Shown: positions 17,601-26,720 of the stretch, one piece after another
Position numbering within the stretch: the stretch's first letter is position 1
Layout of the letters: every line of letters starts with the position of its first letter
From: Sulfurimonas sp.
Lineage (GTDB): Bacteria; Campylobacterota; Campylobacteria; Campylobacterales; Sulfurimonadaceae
Reading direction: 5' to 3'
NCBI GenBank assembly: GCA_021648285.1
Contig: JAKITC010000011.1
Coordinates: 1-55,974 of the forward strand
Length of the DNA: 55,974 nt
Position numbers and translations under genes: made by a program
The notes under the pieces: model-generated
Seen by the model: only the letters and a program-made list of their open reading frames with translations
Databases searched by the model: none
What the model was told of the DNA's origin: nothing

Positions 17601-18041
17601 ATGGAAATTAATAGAGAAGATTTTGAAGAATCAATTGTAAATATAGGTCGTGTTACAAAAGTTGTAAAAGGTGGACGTCGTTTCCGTTTTACCGCTCTTG
17701 TAGTTGTTGGTAATAAAAATGGTACTATCGGTTATGGTGCTGGAAAAGCGAAAGAAGTTCCAGATGCTATTAAAAAAGCGGTAGACAATGCATTTAAAAA
17801 TCTTACAAAAGTTAGTATCAAAGGTACTACAATTGCACATGATATTGAGCATAAATATAACGCAAGTCGTGTTTTACTTAAGCCAGCATCAGAAGGTACA
17901 GGGATAATCGCGGGTGGTGCTACTCGTCCTGTTCTTGAGCTTGCAGGTATTCAAGATATACTTACAAAATCAATCGGTTCAAACAATCCAGGTACACTAG
18001 TGCGCGCTACAGTCGAAGCACTAGCTCGCTTAAAAGGATAG
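17601..18041 (+). CDS. rpsE: Small ribosomal subunit protein S5
   Basis: S5 works in decoding fidelity at the 30S mRNA entry. The 146-residue product has [36 protein letters not shown] and the G-rich [15 protein letters not shown] segment. It abuts rplO with no intervening rpmD, which most other proteobacterial spc operons place here. Confidence 0.97.
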   Translation: MEINREDFEESIVNIGRVTKVVKGGRRFRFTALVVVGNKNGTIGYGAGKAKEVPDAIKKAVDNAFKNLTKVSIKGTTIAHDIEHKYNASRVLLKPASEGTGIIAGGATRPVLELAGIQDILTKSIGSNNPGTLVRATVEALARLKG

Positions 18042-18443
18042 ATGATGGGTATTGAAAATTTATCACCAGCAACTGGTTCAACTAGTAATCGTAAAAGAGT
18101 TGGTCGTGGACAAGGTTCTGGAACTGGTAAGACTGCAGCACGTGGTCAAAAAGGTCAGAAATCTCGTTCAGGTTATAGTAGAAAAAGAAACTTTGAGGGT
18201 GGACAGATGCAACTTGCAAAACGTCTTCCTAAAATTGGATTCTTTTCTCGTAACATAAAACCTTATGTTATTAACGTTGAGAAGATTAAAGCGGTTGCTG
18301 AGTTAGCTGAAATTACTATGGAATCTATCCGTGGTGTTCACAAAATGAGTGCTTCTGTTATTAGAGTTAAGTTAGTTGGTGCTGCTGCAAAAGATTTAGC
18401 ATCAAAAATTAAAGACGACAACGTTACTACTACAGGTAAATAG
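18042..18443 (+). CDS. rplO: Large ribosomal subunit protein L15
   Basis: L15 is a late 50S assembly protein. The 133-residue product has [22 protein letters not shown] and [14 protein letters not shown], the Gly-rich N-terminal half of the family. Two ATGs in tandem (18042 and 18045) could start it. It leads into secY with a 2-bp gap. Confidence 0.96.
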   Translation: MMGIENLSPATGSTSNRKRVGRGQGSGTGKTAARGQKGQKSRSGYSRKRNFEGGQMQLAKRLPKIGFFSRNIKPYVINVEKIKAVAELAEITMESIRGVHKMSASVIRVKLVGAAAKDLASKIKDDNVTTTGK

Positions 18444-18445
18444 TC

Positions 18446-19708
18446 ATGAATAAAAATCTAGTAAATAAGATACTTATTACTATCGGGTTTTTATTTATTT
18501 ATCGCCTACTGGCATACGTGCCGGTTCCAGGCGTAGATACTGCTGTTATAGCTTCATTCTTTGATTCACACCAAGCAGATGCACTAGGTCTGTTTAATAT
18601 GTTTAGTGGTAATGCTGTTCAAAGAATGTCAATTATTGCACTTGGAATCATGCCTTATATCACAGCTTCGATTATTATGGAACTGTTGGCTGCAACTTTT
18701 GCACCTCTAGGTCAAATGAAAAAAGAGCGTGACGGTATGGTTAAATATATGCAAATTATTCGTTATGCAACTATTGTGATAACAATTATCCAAGCAATCG
18801 GTATCAGTGTTGGACTTCAGAGTTTAACGGGTCCTAACGGTAACAGTGCGATTTTAGCCGACCATAATACATTTATAATACTTTCGGCTGTTTCAATGCT
18901 AGCTGGAACAATGTTACTTATGTGGATTGGCGAGCAGATTACTCAGAGTGGTATCGGTAACGGTATCTCACTTATTATCTTTGCTGGTATAGTTTCAGCA
19001 ATTCCAAATGCGATTGGTAAAACAATCACAATGGTAAATACAGGTGCTATGAGTTTCTTAACTGTAATTGCAATACTTGCGCTTATACTGGGAACTGTAG
19101 CAGTTATTATCTATGTTGAACTTGGTGAGCGTCGTGTACCGGTGACATATGCTAAAAAAGTCATGATGCAAAATCAAAATAAAAGAGTTATGAACTACAT
19201 TCCTATTAAAGTTAACTTAGCTGGTGTTATTCCAGTTATCTTTGCTTCTGCGATATTAATGTTTCCAATGACGGTAATGTCTAGTAGTACTAATCCTACT
19301 ATGCTTGCTTTTGCAGATTACTTAAATCCAAATAGTTACTTTTTTAACTTTTTAACTTTTTCTTTTGTTATCTTCTTTGCATTCTTTTATGCATCGATTA
19401 CATTTAATGCAAAAGATATTGCAGATAATTTAAAAAAGCAGGGTGGTTTTATTCCTGGTATTCGTACCGGAAAGGCTACATCTGAATTTCTAAATGTAAC
19501 AGCAAGTAATTTAACTGTTACGGGTGCTCTTTATCTTGGACTAGTTGCTACAGTGCCATTTATGATTATTAAGGGAATGGGTGTTCCATTCTTCTTTGGT
19601 GGTACAGCAGTACTAATTGTTGTGCAAGTGGCACTTGATACAATGAGAAAAATTGAGGCTCAGCTTTACATGAGTAAATATGAGACGTTAAGTGCAGTTG
19701 GTCTTTAA
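18446..19708 (+). CDS. secY: Preprotein translocase channel SecY
   Basis: SecY is the inner-membrane channel of the Sec translocon and works with SecE and SecG. The 420-residue product has ten hydrophobic segments. Family blocks include YVPVPGVD near the first, NMFSGNAVQRMSIIALGIMP, the cytoplasmic GERRVPVTYAKK loop (C4), and GIRTGKATSEFL (C5) that binds ribosomes and SecA. Coupling to the spc genes puts it under the S10 promoter. RBS is weak (GGTAAATAGTC). Confidence 0.97.
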   Translation: MNKNLVNKILITIGFLFIYRLLAYVPVPGVDTAVIASFFDSHQADALGLFNMFSGNAVQRMSIIALGIMPYITASIIMELLAATFAPLGQMKKERDGMVKYMQIIRYATIVITIIQAIGISVGLQSLTGPNGNSAILADHNTFIILSAVSMLAGTMLLMWIGEQITQSGIGNGISLIIFAGIVSAIPNAIGKTITMVNTGAMSFLTVIAILALILGTVAVIIYVELGERRVPVTYAKKVMMQNQNKRVMNYIPIKVNLAGVIPVIFASAILMFPMTVMSSSTNPTMLAFADYLNPNSYFFNFLTFSFVIFFAFFYASITFNAKDIADNLKKQGGFIPGIRTGKATSEFLNVTASNLTVTGALYLGLVATVPFMIIKGMGVPFFFGGTAVLIVVQVALDTMRKIEAQLYMSKYETLSAVGL

Positions 19709-19711
19709 ATA

Positions 19712-20470
19712 ATGGCCATTGCGCTTAGAAAACCTCAAGAGATTGAGAAACTTCGCGCTGCCAACAAGATTGTCGGCGGTGCACTAGAGTTACTAAAACA
19801 AAACACAAAAGTAGGGGCTTCTTTAAAAGAGCTTGATGGTATGGCGGAAGAGTATGTTCTCTCGCACGATGCAAAGCCATCTTTTAAAGGTCTTTACGGC
19901 TTCCCTAACACAGTATGCTGTTCACTAAATCAAGTAATCATTCACGGTATCCCAACTGACTACAGACTCCAAGAGGGTGATGTTATCGGTTATGATATTG
20001 GAACTGAGAAAGATGGTTGGTTTGGCGATGCGGCAATAACTGTTGGAGTTGGTAAAGTTGATAAACAGGATAAAACACTGATAGCTTGTGCGAAAGATAC
20101 TCTTTATGAAGCAATATCTGCTATTAAAGTAGGTATGAGATTTAAAGAACTTTCTCAGATTTTAGAAGAGTCAATACGATCAAAAGGATTTGTTCCTCTT
20201 TATAATTTTTGTGGACATGGTATTGGTAAAAAGCCTCATGAAGAGCCTGAAATACCAAACTATCTTGAGGGGAAGAGCCCAAAAGCCGGTCCTAAGATAA
20301 AAAACGGAATGGTTTTTTGTTTAGAGCCGATGATTTGTCAAAAAGATTCAAAACCACAAATTCTAGAAAATAAGTGGGATGTTGTTAGTGCCGATGGTTT
20401 ACGCGGTTCACATTATGAGCATACTGTTGCAGTTATCAACGGTAAAGCTGAAATTTTATCTCTTGCTTAG
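19712..20470 (+). CDS. map: Methionine aminopeptidase, type I
   Basis: This enzyme removes the initiator methionine from nascent proteins. The 252-residue product has the five metal ligands in place: the Asp of GYDIGT, the Asp of FGDAA, the His of GHGIGKKPHEEP, the Glu of CLEPM and the Glu of YEHTVAV. The type I length without an N-terminal zinc finger is normal. It lies 3 bp after secY and 18 bp before infA, an order typical of the phylum. Confidence 0.96.
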   Translation: MAIALRKPQEIEKLRAANKIVGGALELLKQNTKVGASLKELDGMAEEYVLSHDAKPSFKGLYGFPNTVCCSLNQVIIHGIPTDYRLQEGDVIGYDIGTEKDGWFGDAAITVGVGKVDKQDKTLIACAKDTLYEAISAIKVGMRFKELSQILEESIRSKGFVPLYNFCGHGIGKKPHEEPEIPNYLEGKSPKAGPKIKNGMVFCLEPMICQKDSKPQILENKWDVVSADGLRGSHYEHTVAVINGKAEILSLA

Positions 20471-20488
20471 AGAAGAAGAAGGATTAAA

Positions 20489-20707
20489 ATGGCTAAATCA
20501 GATGTTATCGAAGTAGATGGCAAGATTATAGAGGCTTTGCCAAATGCAACATTTCGTGTTGAATTGGAAAACGGACATATTATTTTATGTCATATCGCAG
20601 GTAAGATGCGTATGCATTATATTAAGATATTGCCAGGTGATAAAGTTAAACTTGAACTAACACCATACTCTCTTGATAAGGGTCGTATCACCTACAGATA
20701 CAAATAA
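20489..20707 (+). CDS. infA: Translation initiation factor IF-1
   Basis: IF-1 binds the 30S A site during initiation. The 72-residue OB-fold product has [19 protein letters not shown] and [23 protein letters not shown], almost the family consensus. RBS AGAAGGA precedes the ATG. It is the last gene of the long ribosomal operon and is followed directly by a strong terminator hairpin. Confidence 0.97.
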   Translation: MAKSDVIEVDGKIIEALPNATFRVELENGHIILCHIAGKMRMHYIKILPGDKVKLELTPYSLDKGRITYRYK

Positions 20708-20733
20708 TTACTAAAGCCATGCGCTTTAGTAAT
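20707..20733 (+). terminator. Terminator of the S10-spc-secY-map-infA operon
   Basis: ATTACTAAAGC (20707-20717) pairs with GCTTTAGTAAT (20723-20733) around CATGC, giving 11 perfect pairs starting at the last base of the infA stop. The following tract is only moderately T-rich (ATACATTTATTTC). Confidence 0.75.
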
Positions 20734-20790
20734 ATACATTTATTTCAAACAAACAAATTTTTCATTATCACTTATATATAGTTGTTTAGA

Positions 20791-20796
20791 TATAAT
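20791..20796 (+). promoter_or_regulatory. -10 element of the chemoreceptor gene
   Basis: GTTTAGATATAATACCCTGC gives TATAAT at 20791-20796, 36 bp before the ATG, in an AT-rich context without a clear -35. RBS ATAGGA lies at 20821-20826. Confidence 0.6.
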
Positions 20797-20832
20797 ACCC
20801 TGCATTAAAATTATTAATTATAGGAATAGATA

Positions 20833-21939
20833 ATGATTAAATCTCTCTTCTTTCGACTACGAGTTATTCACTACGTTGGCATAATTTTACTGGTATTAAA
20901 TGCCACTTTCTTTACAGATAATATAATTGGTCAGATGATTCAATATGTAATAGCAGTAGTTATATTACTCCATGATTTAGACGAAAAATACAATGGTGTC
21001 AATATGACTAATTCAATGATTGAGCAGCTTAAAAATTTAGAACATGGTAACAAGATTAGTTTAAAAAATGAATGGAATTTAGAACTAAGCGAAACGTCTG
21101 AGAGTATAAACAGATTTCAAAAAATATTTTTAGAAGCGCAAAACAGTGAGGAAAAATCACATAAAATTGAGACTATTGTTGATAGTATCAATATTGATTA
21201 TAATAAAGCAAGTGATAGCATGGAACAAGAAAGAGAGCTTCTTAAAAATGTAGTCTCTATGGGAAAAAGATTAAAATCTGTTCTTAGTGATGACTTGGAT
21301 TATGCTTTTAAAGCAAAAGAAAATATCTCAGAAGTCAGTAAAAGTTTACACATTATTAAAAATGAAATAATGGGCATAGTCAATGAGCTGCAAGAAGCTT
21401 CAAATTCACAAAATACATTGGCTGAAGATTTAAGTAAGGTCTCTTCAGATACAGAGCAAGTAAAAGATGTTATAACAGTTATTGCAGACATAGCAGATCA
21501 AACAAATTTATTAGCATTAAATGCTGCTATTGAAGCAGCTCGTGCCGGTGAACATGGCAGAGGCTTTGCTGTTGTAGCGGATGAGGTAAGAAAACTAGCA
21601 GAGAGAACTCAGAAATCACTAACAGAGATAAATGCGACTATAAATATTGTTAGTCAGTCTATAAATGATACAAGTGATCAAATGAATAGAAGTAGTAAAA
21701 CTATTGAGTCCTTAGCAGAAATTTCAAGCGAGGCATCCCAAAAGATAGACAGAGTTAGTTCTTCAATTGATAAAGGTGTTAATTTGGCCGAGGGAACAGT
21801 AAGTAGTTATACTCAAAATGCTTCAAAAGCACAAGAGATTATAGGAAAGGTATCAGAGATAGATAAGCTTTCGAATGATTCTAAAGACGGCGTAAAGGCT
21901 ATAAAAAGTAGAGTTGAAGAACTCACTTCTATAATATAA
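20833..21939 (+). CDS. Methyl-accepting chemotaxis protein, short, without periplasmic sensor
   Basis: This is a chemoreceptor that would signal to CheA/CheW. The 368-residue product has two close hydrophobic segments (about 12-27 and 32-47) separated by only a few residues, so it lacks a periplasmic ligand domain. A coiled-coil region follows, then the conserved signalling tip (about 217-262, with [15 protein letters not shown] and [15 protein letters not shown]). There is no C-terminal CheR/CheB tether. Sensing must be cytoplasmic or membrane-based; the signal is unknown. Confidence 0.88.
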   Translation: MIKSLFFRLRVIHYVGIILLVLNATFFTDNIIGQMIQYVIAVVILLHDLDEKYNGVNMTNSMIEQLKNLEHGNKISLKNEWNLELSETSESINRFQKIFLEAQNSEEKSHKIETIVDSINIDYNKASDSMEQERELLKNVVSMGKRLKSVLSDDLDYAFKAKENISEVSKSLHIIKNEIMGIVNELQEASNSQNTLAEDLSKVSSDTEQVKDVITVIADIADQTNLLALNAAIEAARAGEHGRGFAVVADEVRKLAERTQKSLTEINATINIVSQSINDTSDQMNRSSKTIESLAEISSEASQKIDRVSSSIDKGVNLAEGTVSSYTQNASKAQEIIGKVSEIDKLSNDSKDGVKAIKSRVEELTSII

Positions 21940-21942
21940 TTT

Positions 21943-22800
21943 TTATTTATAAAGTGTAAGAGGAACCTTTTTACTGACTAAGCTATAGAAAGGTTCTGGA
22001 CAGATTTTTGCATTAGTAAATCCAAATTCTTTATATAAAATAAACCAATTCATTGAAGAAGTAAAAATTGTATCACCATAAATTATAATCTCTTGATTTT
22101 TTTGTAGACCTAATTTAGATATAAAATTTTGCTCTATATCATTCTTGATTGTTAAATCATCAAAAAAACTATCTCCATAGTAATAGTTTTTAGCATTTAG
22201 AATGTGCCCTAACAGTTTTGTGCCATTTGATTTTATTTTTCCGTAATATTTTGAACTTTCCCTGCTGTCAATAATCTGGGAGTCATTTAGCTTCTTTTTC
22301 AGATAAGAAGTATTTACTATAATATTTTTATTTTGTTTAATTTTATAAGTTCCATCCTTTGATGCAGACGAGCTCTTTGAGGATACTAAAAAACTGTATT
22401 CAAATACCCAAGCCATATATCCGCCATCTAAAATAGTAATGTCCTCAAATCCATATAGTGTAAAAATCATTGCAAGGTAGCTTGAGTCTAGAAGATCTTT
22501 TTCTTTGTTTCTGGAGTAGATGACAACCTTAGAATTTTCATTGATTCCTAGTTTTTTCATTTGTGATTGAACAATTTTGTTTAGGTTAAACGCCCGTTTA
22601 AAATATTTTCTTTTTATAAACATATTGATATCTACATGTACAGCCCCAGAGATATGACTTTGATTATAAAAGGACTTAGAGCTTACATCTAAAAGAACCA
22701 AATTTTTATCTTTTTGTAACTCTTTAAGCTCAGCAGGCTTTATAAAAGCATCATTAGCAATAGCGTTGAATGTTAATAGTAGTAATAATATATATTTCAT
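21943..22800 (-). CDS. Exported tandem-rhodanese protein lacking catalytic cysteines
   Basis: This 285-residue protein has a signal peptide (about 1-15) and two rhodanese-like domains (about 20-135 and 160-280), as in thiosulfate and mercaptopyruvate sulfurtransferases. LLDVSSKSFYNQSHISGAVHVD and TILDGGYMAW are clear family blocks. The active loops, however, read VVIYSRNKEK (first) and IIIYGDTIFT (second). The catalytic Cys is absent from both, and the only cysteine is C267, outside any loop. It is probably not a sulfurtransferase; a binding or regulatory role is possible. It lies 8 bp after the chorismate mutase gene. Confidence 0.75.
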   Translation of the reverse strand: MKYILLLLLTFNAIANDAFIKPAELKELQKDKNLVLLDVSSKSFYNQSHISGAVHVDINMFIKRKYFKRAFNLNKIVQSQMKKLGINENSKVVIYSRNKEKDLLDSSYLAMIFTLYGFEDITILDGGYMAWVFEYSFLVSSKSSSASKDGTYKIKQNKNIIVNTSYLKKKLNDSQIIDSRESSKYYGKIKSNGTKLLGHILNAKNYYYGDSFFDDLTIKNDIEQNFISKLGLQKNQEIIIYGDTIFTSSMNWFILYKEFGFTNAKICPEPFYSLVSKKVPLTLYK

Positions 22801-22808
22801 AGGATACT

Positions 22809-23111
22809 TTAAAATGTTTTATCGTTTCTAAATTCTGAGATCTCAGTCTCAACCATTTCATTTATCATGATTGTGAATAGTTCAGAAATCATATTTGGAG
22901 AGACATCCGCTTGGATAGCTTTGTGACGAACTTTTTGTAAAATAAATTCTATTCTGTCTTCTGCTTTTACTTCATCAACACTATTTTTAAATGATGCAGC
23001 TTGACGAATAAGATGGCTTCTTGTTGAGATAAGCTCTACAAGTTGATTATCTATATTATCTATCTCTGTTCTTACTTCTTCTAGCGAATTACACTTTTTT
23101 ATATTTAACAT
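22809..23111 (-). CDS. Chorismate mutase, AroQ type
   Basis: This protein would convert chorismate to prephenate on the way to phenylalanine and tyrosine. The 100-residue, all-helical product matches the AroQ fold: RTEIDNIDNQLVELISTRSHLIRQAASFK, then DRIEFILQKVR, and a third helix MISELFTIMINEMVETE. The active-site Arg, Lys and Glu/Gln positions are plausibly kept. A PchB-type isochorismate-pyruvate lyase shares the fold and cannot be excluded. It is not fused to prephenate dehydratase here. Start ATG at 23111, after GGAGAATC. Confidence 0.8.
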   Translation of the reverse strand: MLNIKKCNSLEEVRTEIDNIDNQLVELISTRSHLIRQAASFKNSVDEVKAEDRIEFILQKVRHKAIQADVSPNMISELFTIMINEMVETEISEFRNDKTF

Positions 23112-23207
23112 GTTGATTCTCCATTTCTTATAATATATGTTAGCTAAAAAGAGATAATAAGTAAGGTATATAAATAAAAATGTGATAAACTATTACTATG
23201 AATTTAG

Positions 23208-23327
23208 GTTACCACTCCACTGACAGCAAATGCTGTTAGCGGGGATAAAGAATATTATTTGAAAGAGGGATTTGATGATTATCTGTCAAAGCCAATTGAT
23301 AACGAAAGATTAGTTCGATTTCTTTAA
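23208..23327 (+). pseudogene. C-terminal fragment of a response-regulator receiver domain
   Basis: From 23208 one frame reads VTTPLTANAVSGDKEYY followed by LKEGFDDYLSKPIDNERL and a stop at 23327. These are the last two strands and helices of a receiver (REC) domain: the LTANA switch Thr region, the GFDDYLSKPI block with its conserved Lys, and the end. An in-frame stop precedes it at 23205, and no start, phosphorylation Asp or N-terminal half is present. It is a relic on the plus strand in a gap between two minus-strand genes. Confidence 0.8.
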
Positions 23328-23337
23328 AGATATCTCT

Positions 23338-24027
23338 CTAAGTAGATATATTGAATTGTCTTTTATAAGCTTCTTGAAATGTAACGCTTCTGTCTTTGTA
23401 GTCAATGATGTCACCTATTTCTATCTCTATTGTACGCTGCACTGAAGAGTCTTTTATAGCTTCTTTAAGTATGTCGTTAGCCTTTGAGCGAATATATACA
23501 GGAAGAATAGGAAGTCTGTTTTTTATTGCAATAATCTGAGCTCCCTCTTTAAACTCAGCCACGGGAGAATCTGTTTTATTTCTTGTACCTTCGGGAAAAA
23601 TATAGATGGAGTTTCCATTTTTAACAGACTCTTTTATATCTTTAAAAAGGTTACCCATCTGTGATGCTTCACGATCAAGAAGAATTGTTCCAAGATTTCT
23701 AGTAAATTTTCCAAAAAAGAAAGAGTTATACAGCTCTTTTTTTGCTATCCAGTCTCCATGAATAGTGCTGTCTTGTGTAGCGATTTCAACTATCAGAGGA
23801 TCTATAATAGTCCTGTGGTTTGAAGCTAAGAGATACTGCCCATCTTGTGGTACCTTTTCTTTATTTATAATTTTAACTCTGATGTTTAGTCTGTTTAGTA
23901 TTTTATTTGCATAGCTTTTGCGAGCTTCTTTTCTTATTAATGGGTCTGTTACACCTGAGAGCATAAAACCATAGTAGTTGGTAAGATATAAAGAGTATAT
24001 TGCTATTTTAATTTGGTCGAATGTCAA
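23338..24027 (-). CDS. plsC: 1-acyl-sn-glycerol-3-phosphate acyltransferase family
   Basis: This enzyme would add the second acyl chain to lysophosphatidic acid at the inner membrane. The 229-residue product has the acyltransferase motifs NH71RTIID76 (the HX4D pair), the GTILLDRE block, and FPEGTRN (motif III). The N terminus is moderately hydrophobic. It is the last gene of a three-gene minus-strand operon, 11 bp after the small conserved gene. Specificity for the acyl donor cannot be told from sequence. Confidence 0.85.
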   Translation of the reverse strand: MTFDQIKIAIYSLYLTNYYGFMLSGVTDPLIRKEARKSYANKILNRLNIRVKIINKEKVPQDGQYLLASNHRTIIDPLIVEIATQDSTIHGDWIAKKELYNSFFFGKFTRNLGTILLDREASQMGNLFKDIKESVKNGNSIYIFPEGTRNKTDSPVAEFKEGAQIIAIKNRLPILPVYIRSKANDILKEAIKDSSVQRTIEIEIGDIIDYKDRSVTFQEAYKRQFNIST

Positions 24028-24038
24028 AAGTTTTGCCT

Positions 24039-24254
24039 TTAATTAGCTTTGATTAGTTTTTTTGCTGATTTTGGAAGATGAGCGAATGGGATATTTTTCA
24101 TACCTTGCTTTTCTTCATTTTCATAAACCATAACATCAAGTGTCATCTTTGTAGGATAAAATCTGATAACTTTATAAGATAATTTTTCAATCTCAAAAGT
24201 TATCTTTTGATCTGAGAGTTCTATGCTTTTCTTATTTTCTTTTACTCTTGCCAT
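24039..24254 (-). CDS. Small conserved hypothetical protein
   Basis: This is a 71-residue, lysine-rich, soluble protein (MARVKENKKSIELSDQKI..., ending HLPKSAKKLIKAN). I do not recognise a family. It lies 3 bp after the CvfB-like gene and 11 bp before plsC, so it is cotranscribed with both. The tight spacing and low-bias coding sequence support a real gene. Confidence 0.65.
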   Translation of the reverse strand: MARVKENKKSIELSDQKITFEIEKLSYKVIRFYPTKMTLDVMVYENEEKQGMKNIPFAHLPKSAKKLIKAN

Positions 24255-24257
24255 TAT

Positions 24258-25106
24258 CTACTCCTTTAAATAAATCCCAGTATCTTTGACCTCTATTTTG
24301 CCATCATCCACAAGTTTTGTAAGTGAGCGTTTGAAATCTTTTTTGCTTAGTCCAAAAATATCTTTTATTAGGTCAGCATCGCTTTTATAGTTGTAAGGCA
24401 TGCTTCCTCCATTCTCTTTAATAAGGTCTAGAACTTTATCTGAAGATCCACCGCTTTTCTTTGTGCCAGGCTTACGAAGGTTAAGGTCAATATTTCCATC
24501 TTTACGTATAGTTTTTATAAATGCTTTTTTTTCATCACCAATATTGATATTTTCAAAAATTTCATTGTGATAGATAAGACCTTCATATTTCTTCTCAACT
24601 ATACATTTAAATCCAAGCGGAGTTTTTGAGATAACTAAAATATTTACCTCTTGAAAAGGTTTTAGATCTTTAACTCTTTTCTCAAAGAAACTGGCTGTTT
24701 TCTCAGTTCCCACAAGTCTGTGAGTTTTTTCATCGTATACAACTTTTAAAAAGCGTTTATCGCCAACCTTTATAGGTTCTCTTTGGAACATATTTGGTAC
24801 AAGTAGGTCTTTGCTTAGACCCCAATTCATAAAAGCACCAAATGGAGCTACATCTACACACTCAAAAAAAGCAAACTCATCAAGTTTTGCGACTGGTGTA
24901 AGTGTGGTTGATACTAGCCTGTCTTCTGAGTCTGTGTAAATGAAAACGTCAAGAAGCTTTCCCTCTTTCATATCCTTAGTCAGATATGGTCCAGGGAGCA
25001 GGACATCATTGCCATCCTCGGCCATCATGTAGGCACCGGGTGTAGTAAGTCTATCGATTATAAGCGTGTTGATTTTTCCTAGTTCTAGGAATTTGTTTTG
25101 TTTCAT
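24258..25106 (-). CDS. CvfB/YitL-family S1-domain RNA-binding protein
   Basis: This 282-residue protein has several S1-like beta-barrel domains and a C-terminal winged helix (about 225-282, DLIKDIFGLSKKDFKRSLTKLVDDGKI). The motif FAFFECVDVAPFGAFMNWGLSKDLLVP is the strongest family block. In Staphylococcus and Streptococcus relatives, CvfB binds RNA and affects virulence-gene expression; its role in this phylum is not defined. First gene of the operon; start ATG at 25106. Confidence 0.85.
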   Translation of the reverse strand: MKQNKFLELGKINTLIIDRLTTPGAYMMAEDGNDVLLPGPYLTKDMKEGKLLDVFIYTDSEDRLVSTTLTPVAKLDEFAFFECVDVAPFGAFMNWGLSKDLLVPNMFQREPIKVGDKRFLKVVYDEKTHRLVGTEKTASFFEKRVKDLKPFQEVNILVISKTPLGFKCIVEKKYEGLIYHNEIFENINIGDEKKAFIKTIRKDGNIDLNLRKPGTKKSGGSSDKVLDLIKENGGSMPYNYKSDADLIKDIFGLSKKDFKRSLTKLVDDGKIEVKDTGIYLKE

Positions 25107-25163
25107 GGTATTTCCGTCATTTTAAATTAATATCGTATTATATCTTCTTATTGAATTTTGTGC

Positions 25164-25169
25164 TATTAT
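25164..25169 (+). promoter_or_regulatory. Probable extended -10 of pyk
   Basis: TGCTATTATTG has a TGn-TATTAT extended -10 at 25161-25169, 24 bp before the pyk ATG, with AAGGA as RBS at 25181-25185. Confidence 0.45.
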
Positions 25170-25192
25170 TGTTGACAACTAAGGAATTTTAA

Positions 25193-26653
25193 ATGAAAAA
25201 AAGAACCAAGATTTTAGCTACTATCGGTCCTGCTTCAGATAGCTTGGAGGGGATTGAGAGTCTTATGAGAGCAGGTGCAAATGTATTTAGGTTAAACTTT
25301 AGTCATGGTTCTTATGAGTATCACCTGGATGTCCTTACAAAAATTCGTCAAGCCATGAAAAATACTGGTTTAGTTGTTGGAGTACTCCAAGATATAAGCG
25401 GACCTAAAATCCGTATTGGGGAACTTGAGTCAGATTTTGAACTTAAAGAGAATGACACAATAGTCTTTTATCGCGACACAATACTCGGCAGATGCACAGA
25501 GGATAATAAGTATGAAGTCTCAATCAACTATCCTGAGATCTTAACACAGCTACATGTAGATGATTATGTATATCTTTATGACGGGATTATCCGTACAAAA
25601 GTAACTACATGTTGCGAGGAGAGAGTTGAAGTGACTGTAGAAAACAGTGGTACTCTCTCATCAAAAAAAGGTGTGAATTTTCCAAATACGGCACTTGGAG
25701 TTGATGTTTTAACTGCCAAAGACCGTAAAGATATGGAGTGGGGTGTTAAAAACGGCGTTGATTTTATGGCTATCTCTTTTGTTCAAGATGCTGATGACAT
25801 GTTAAAAGCTCGCGAGATTGTTTCAGGGCTTGGCGGTAAACAGATGCTCATTGCAAAGATAGAGAAGTTTGATGCCATCCAAAATATAGATGCTATACTT
25901 GAAGCATCAGATGGATTAATGGTAGCTCGTGGAGATTTAGGCATAGAAGTGCCGTACTATGAGGTGCCAAACCTTCAAAAGATGCTTATCCATAAAGCTA
26001 ATTTTGCTGCAAAACCGGTCATAACAGCTACTCAAATGTTACTCTCAATGACACACTCTGAGCGTGCAACAAGAGCAGAGATAAGTGACATCGCCAATGC
26101 GGTTCTGGACGGAACAGATGCAGTGATGCTCTCAGAAGAGAGCGCGGTAGGTCAGCACCCAACTTTGGCAGTAAAGACTATGCTTGATACTATACGAGAA
26201 ACAGAGAAAGCTTACGCGTATAACAGAACTTACGAGCAAGTGCATGATGATGTAACAAATGCCATAGATGAGTCTGCAGTAAGATTAGCAAGAGACCTCA
26301 AAGTTAATGGAATGCTCTCTATGACATCATCAGGAAGCTCAGCAAGAAAGATATCAAAGTATCGTCCCAAAGCTACAATATATGCCATTACTCATGATGA
26401 GAGAGTGAGACAGCAATTAACTTTGTCTTGGGGAGTTGTGCCAGCTTTTAGTGTAAAAGACAGCTCTTTTGGCAAGACTATAAGTGATGTAATGAAAAAA
26501 GGTCTAGACGAAAAAATTCTTGACATAAAAGAGACTTACATACTAACTGCAGGCGACCCGGTAGGTGAGTGCGGCTCTACAAATACTATACGTCTTTTGA
26601 GAGAGAGTGAGATGAATTTCTTTAAAAATTTGGGGAATAGTTGTTTGATTTAA
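25193..26653 (+). CDS. pyk: Pyruvate kinase
   Basis: This enzyme catalyses phosphoenolpyruvate plus ADP to pyruvate plus ATP. The 486-residue product has KILATIGPAS, NFSHG, the metal and substrate site MLIAKIEKFDAI, MVARGDLGIEVP, and KPVITATQML. A C-terminal regulatory domain follows. It stands alone as a plus-strand unit divergent from the cvfB-like operon. In an autotroph it would draw carbon off PEP for biosynthesis. A normal-length, intact gene. Confidence 0.96.
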   Translation: MKKRTKILATIGPASDSLEGIESLMRAGANVFRLNFSHGSYEYHLDVLTKIRQAMKNTGLVVGVLQDISGPKIRIGELESDFELKENDTIVFYRDTILGRCTEDNKYEVSINYPEILTQLHVDDYVYLYDGIIRTKVTTCCEERVEVTVENSGTLSSKKGVNFPNTALGVDVLTAKDRKDMEWGVKNGVDFMAISFVQDADDMLKAREIVSGLGGKQMLIAKIEKFDAIQNIDAILEASDGLMVARGDLGIEVPYYEVPNLQKMLIHKANFAAKPVITATQMLLSMTHSERATRAEISDIANAVLDGTDAVMLSEESAVGQHPTLAVKTMLDTIRETEKAYAYNRTYEQVHDDVTNAIDESAVRLARDLKVNGMLSMTSSGSSARKISKYRPKATIYAITHDERVRQQLTLSWGVVPAFSVKDSSFGKTISDVMKKGLDEKILDIKETYILTAGDPVGECGSTNTIRLLRESEMNFFKNLGNSCLI

Positions 26654-26720
26654 ATTTTGTATTTCACAATTATTTTACAATTAACTGCTAGAATAAACTA
26701 TAATATATAGAAGGAAAAAG

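Noticed and set aside
26699..26704. TATAAT as promoter of the tolC-type operon
   Set aside because: It would put the transcript start at the ribosome binding site (about 26711), leaving almost no leader; not called as a feature.
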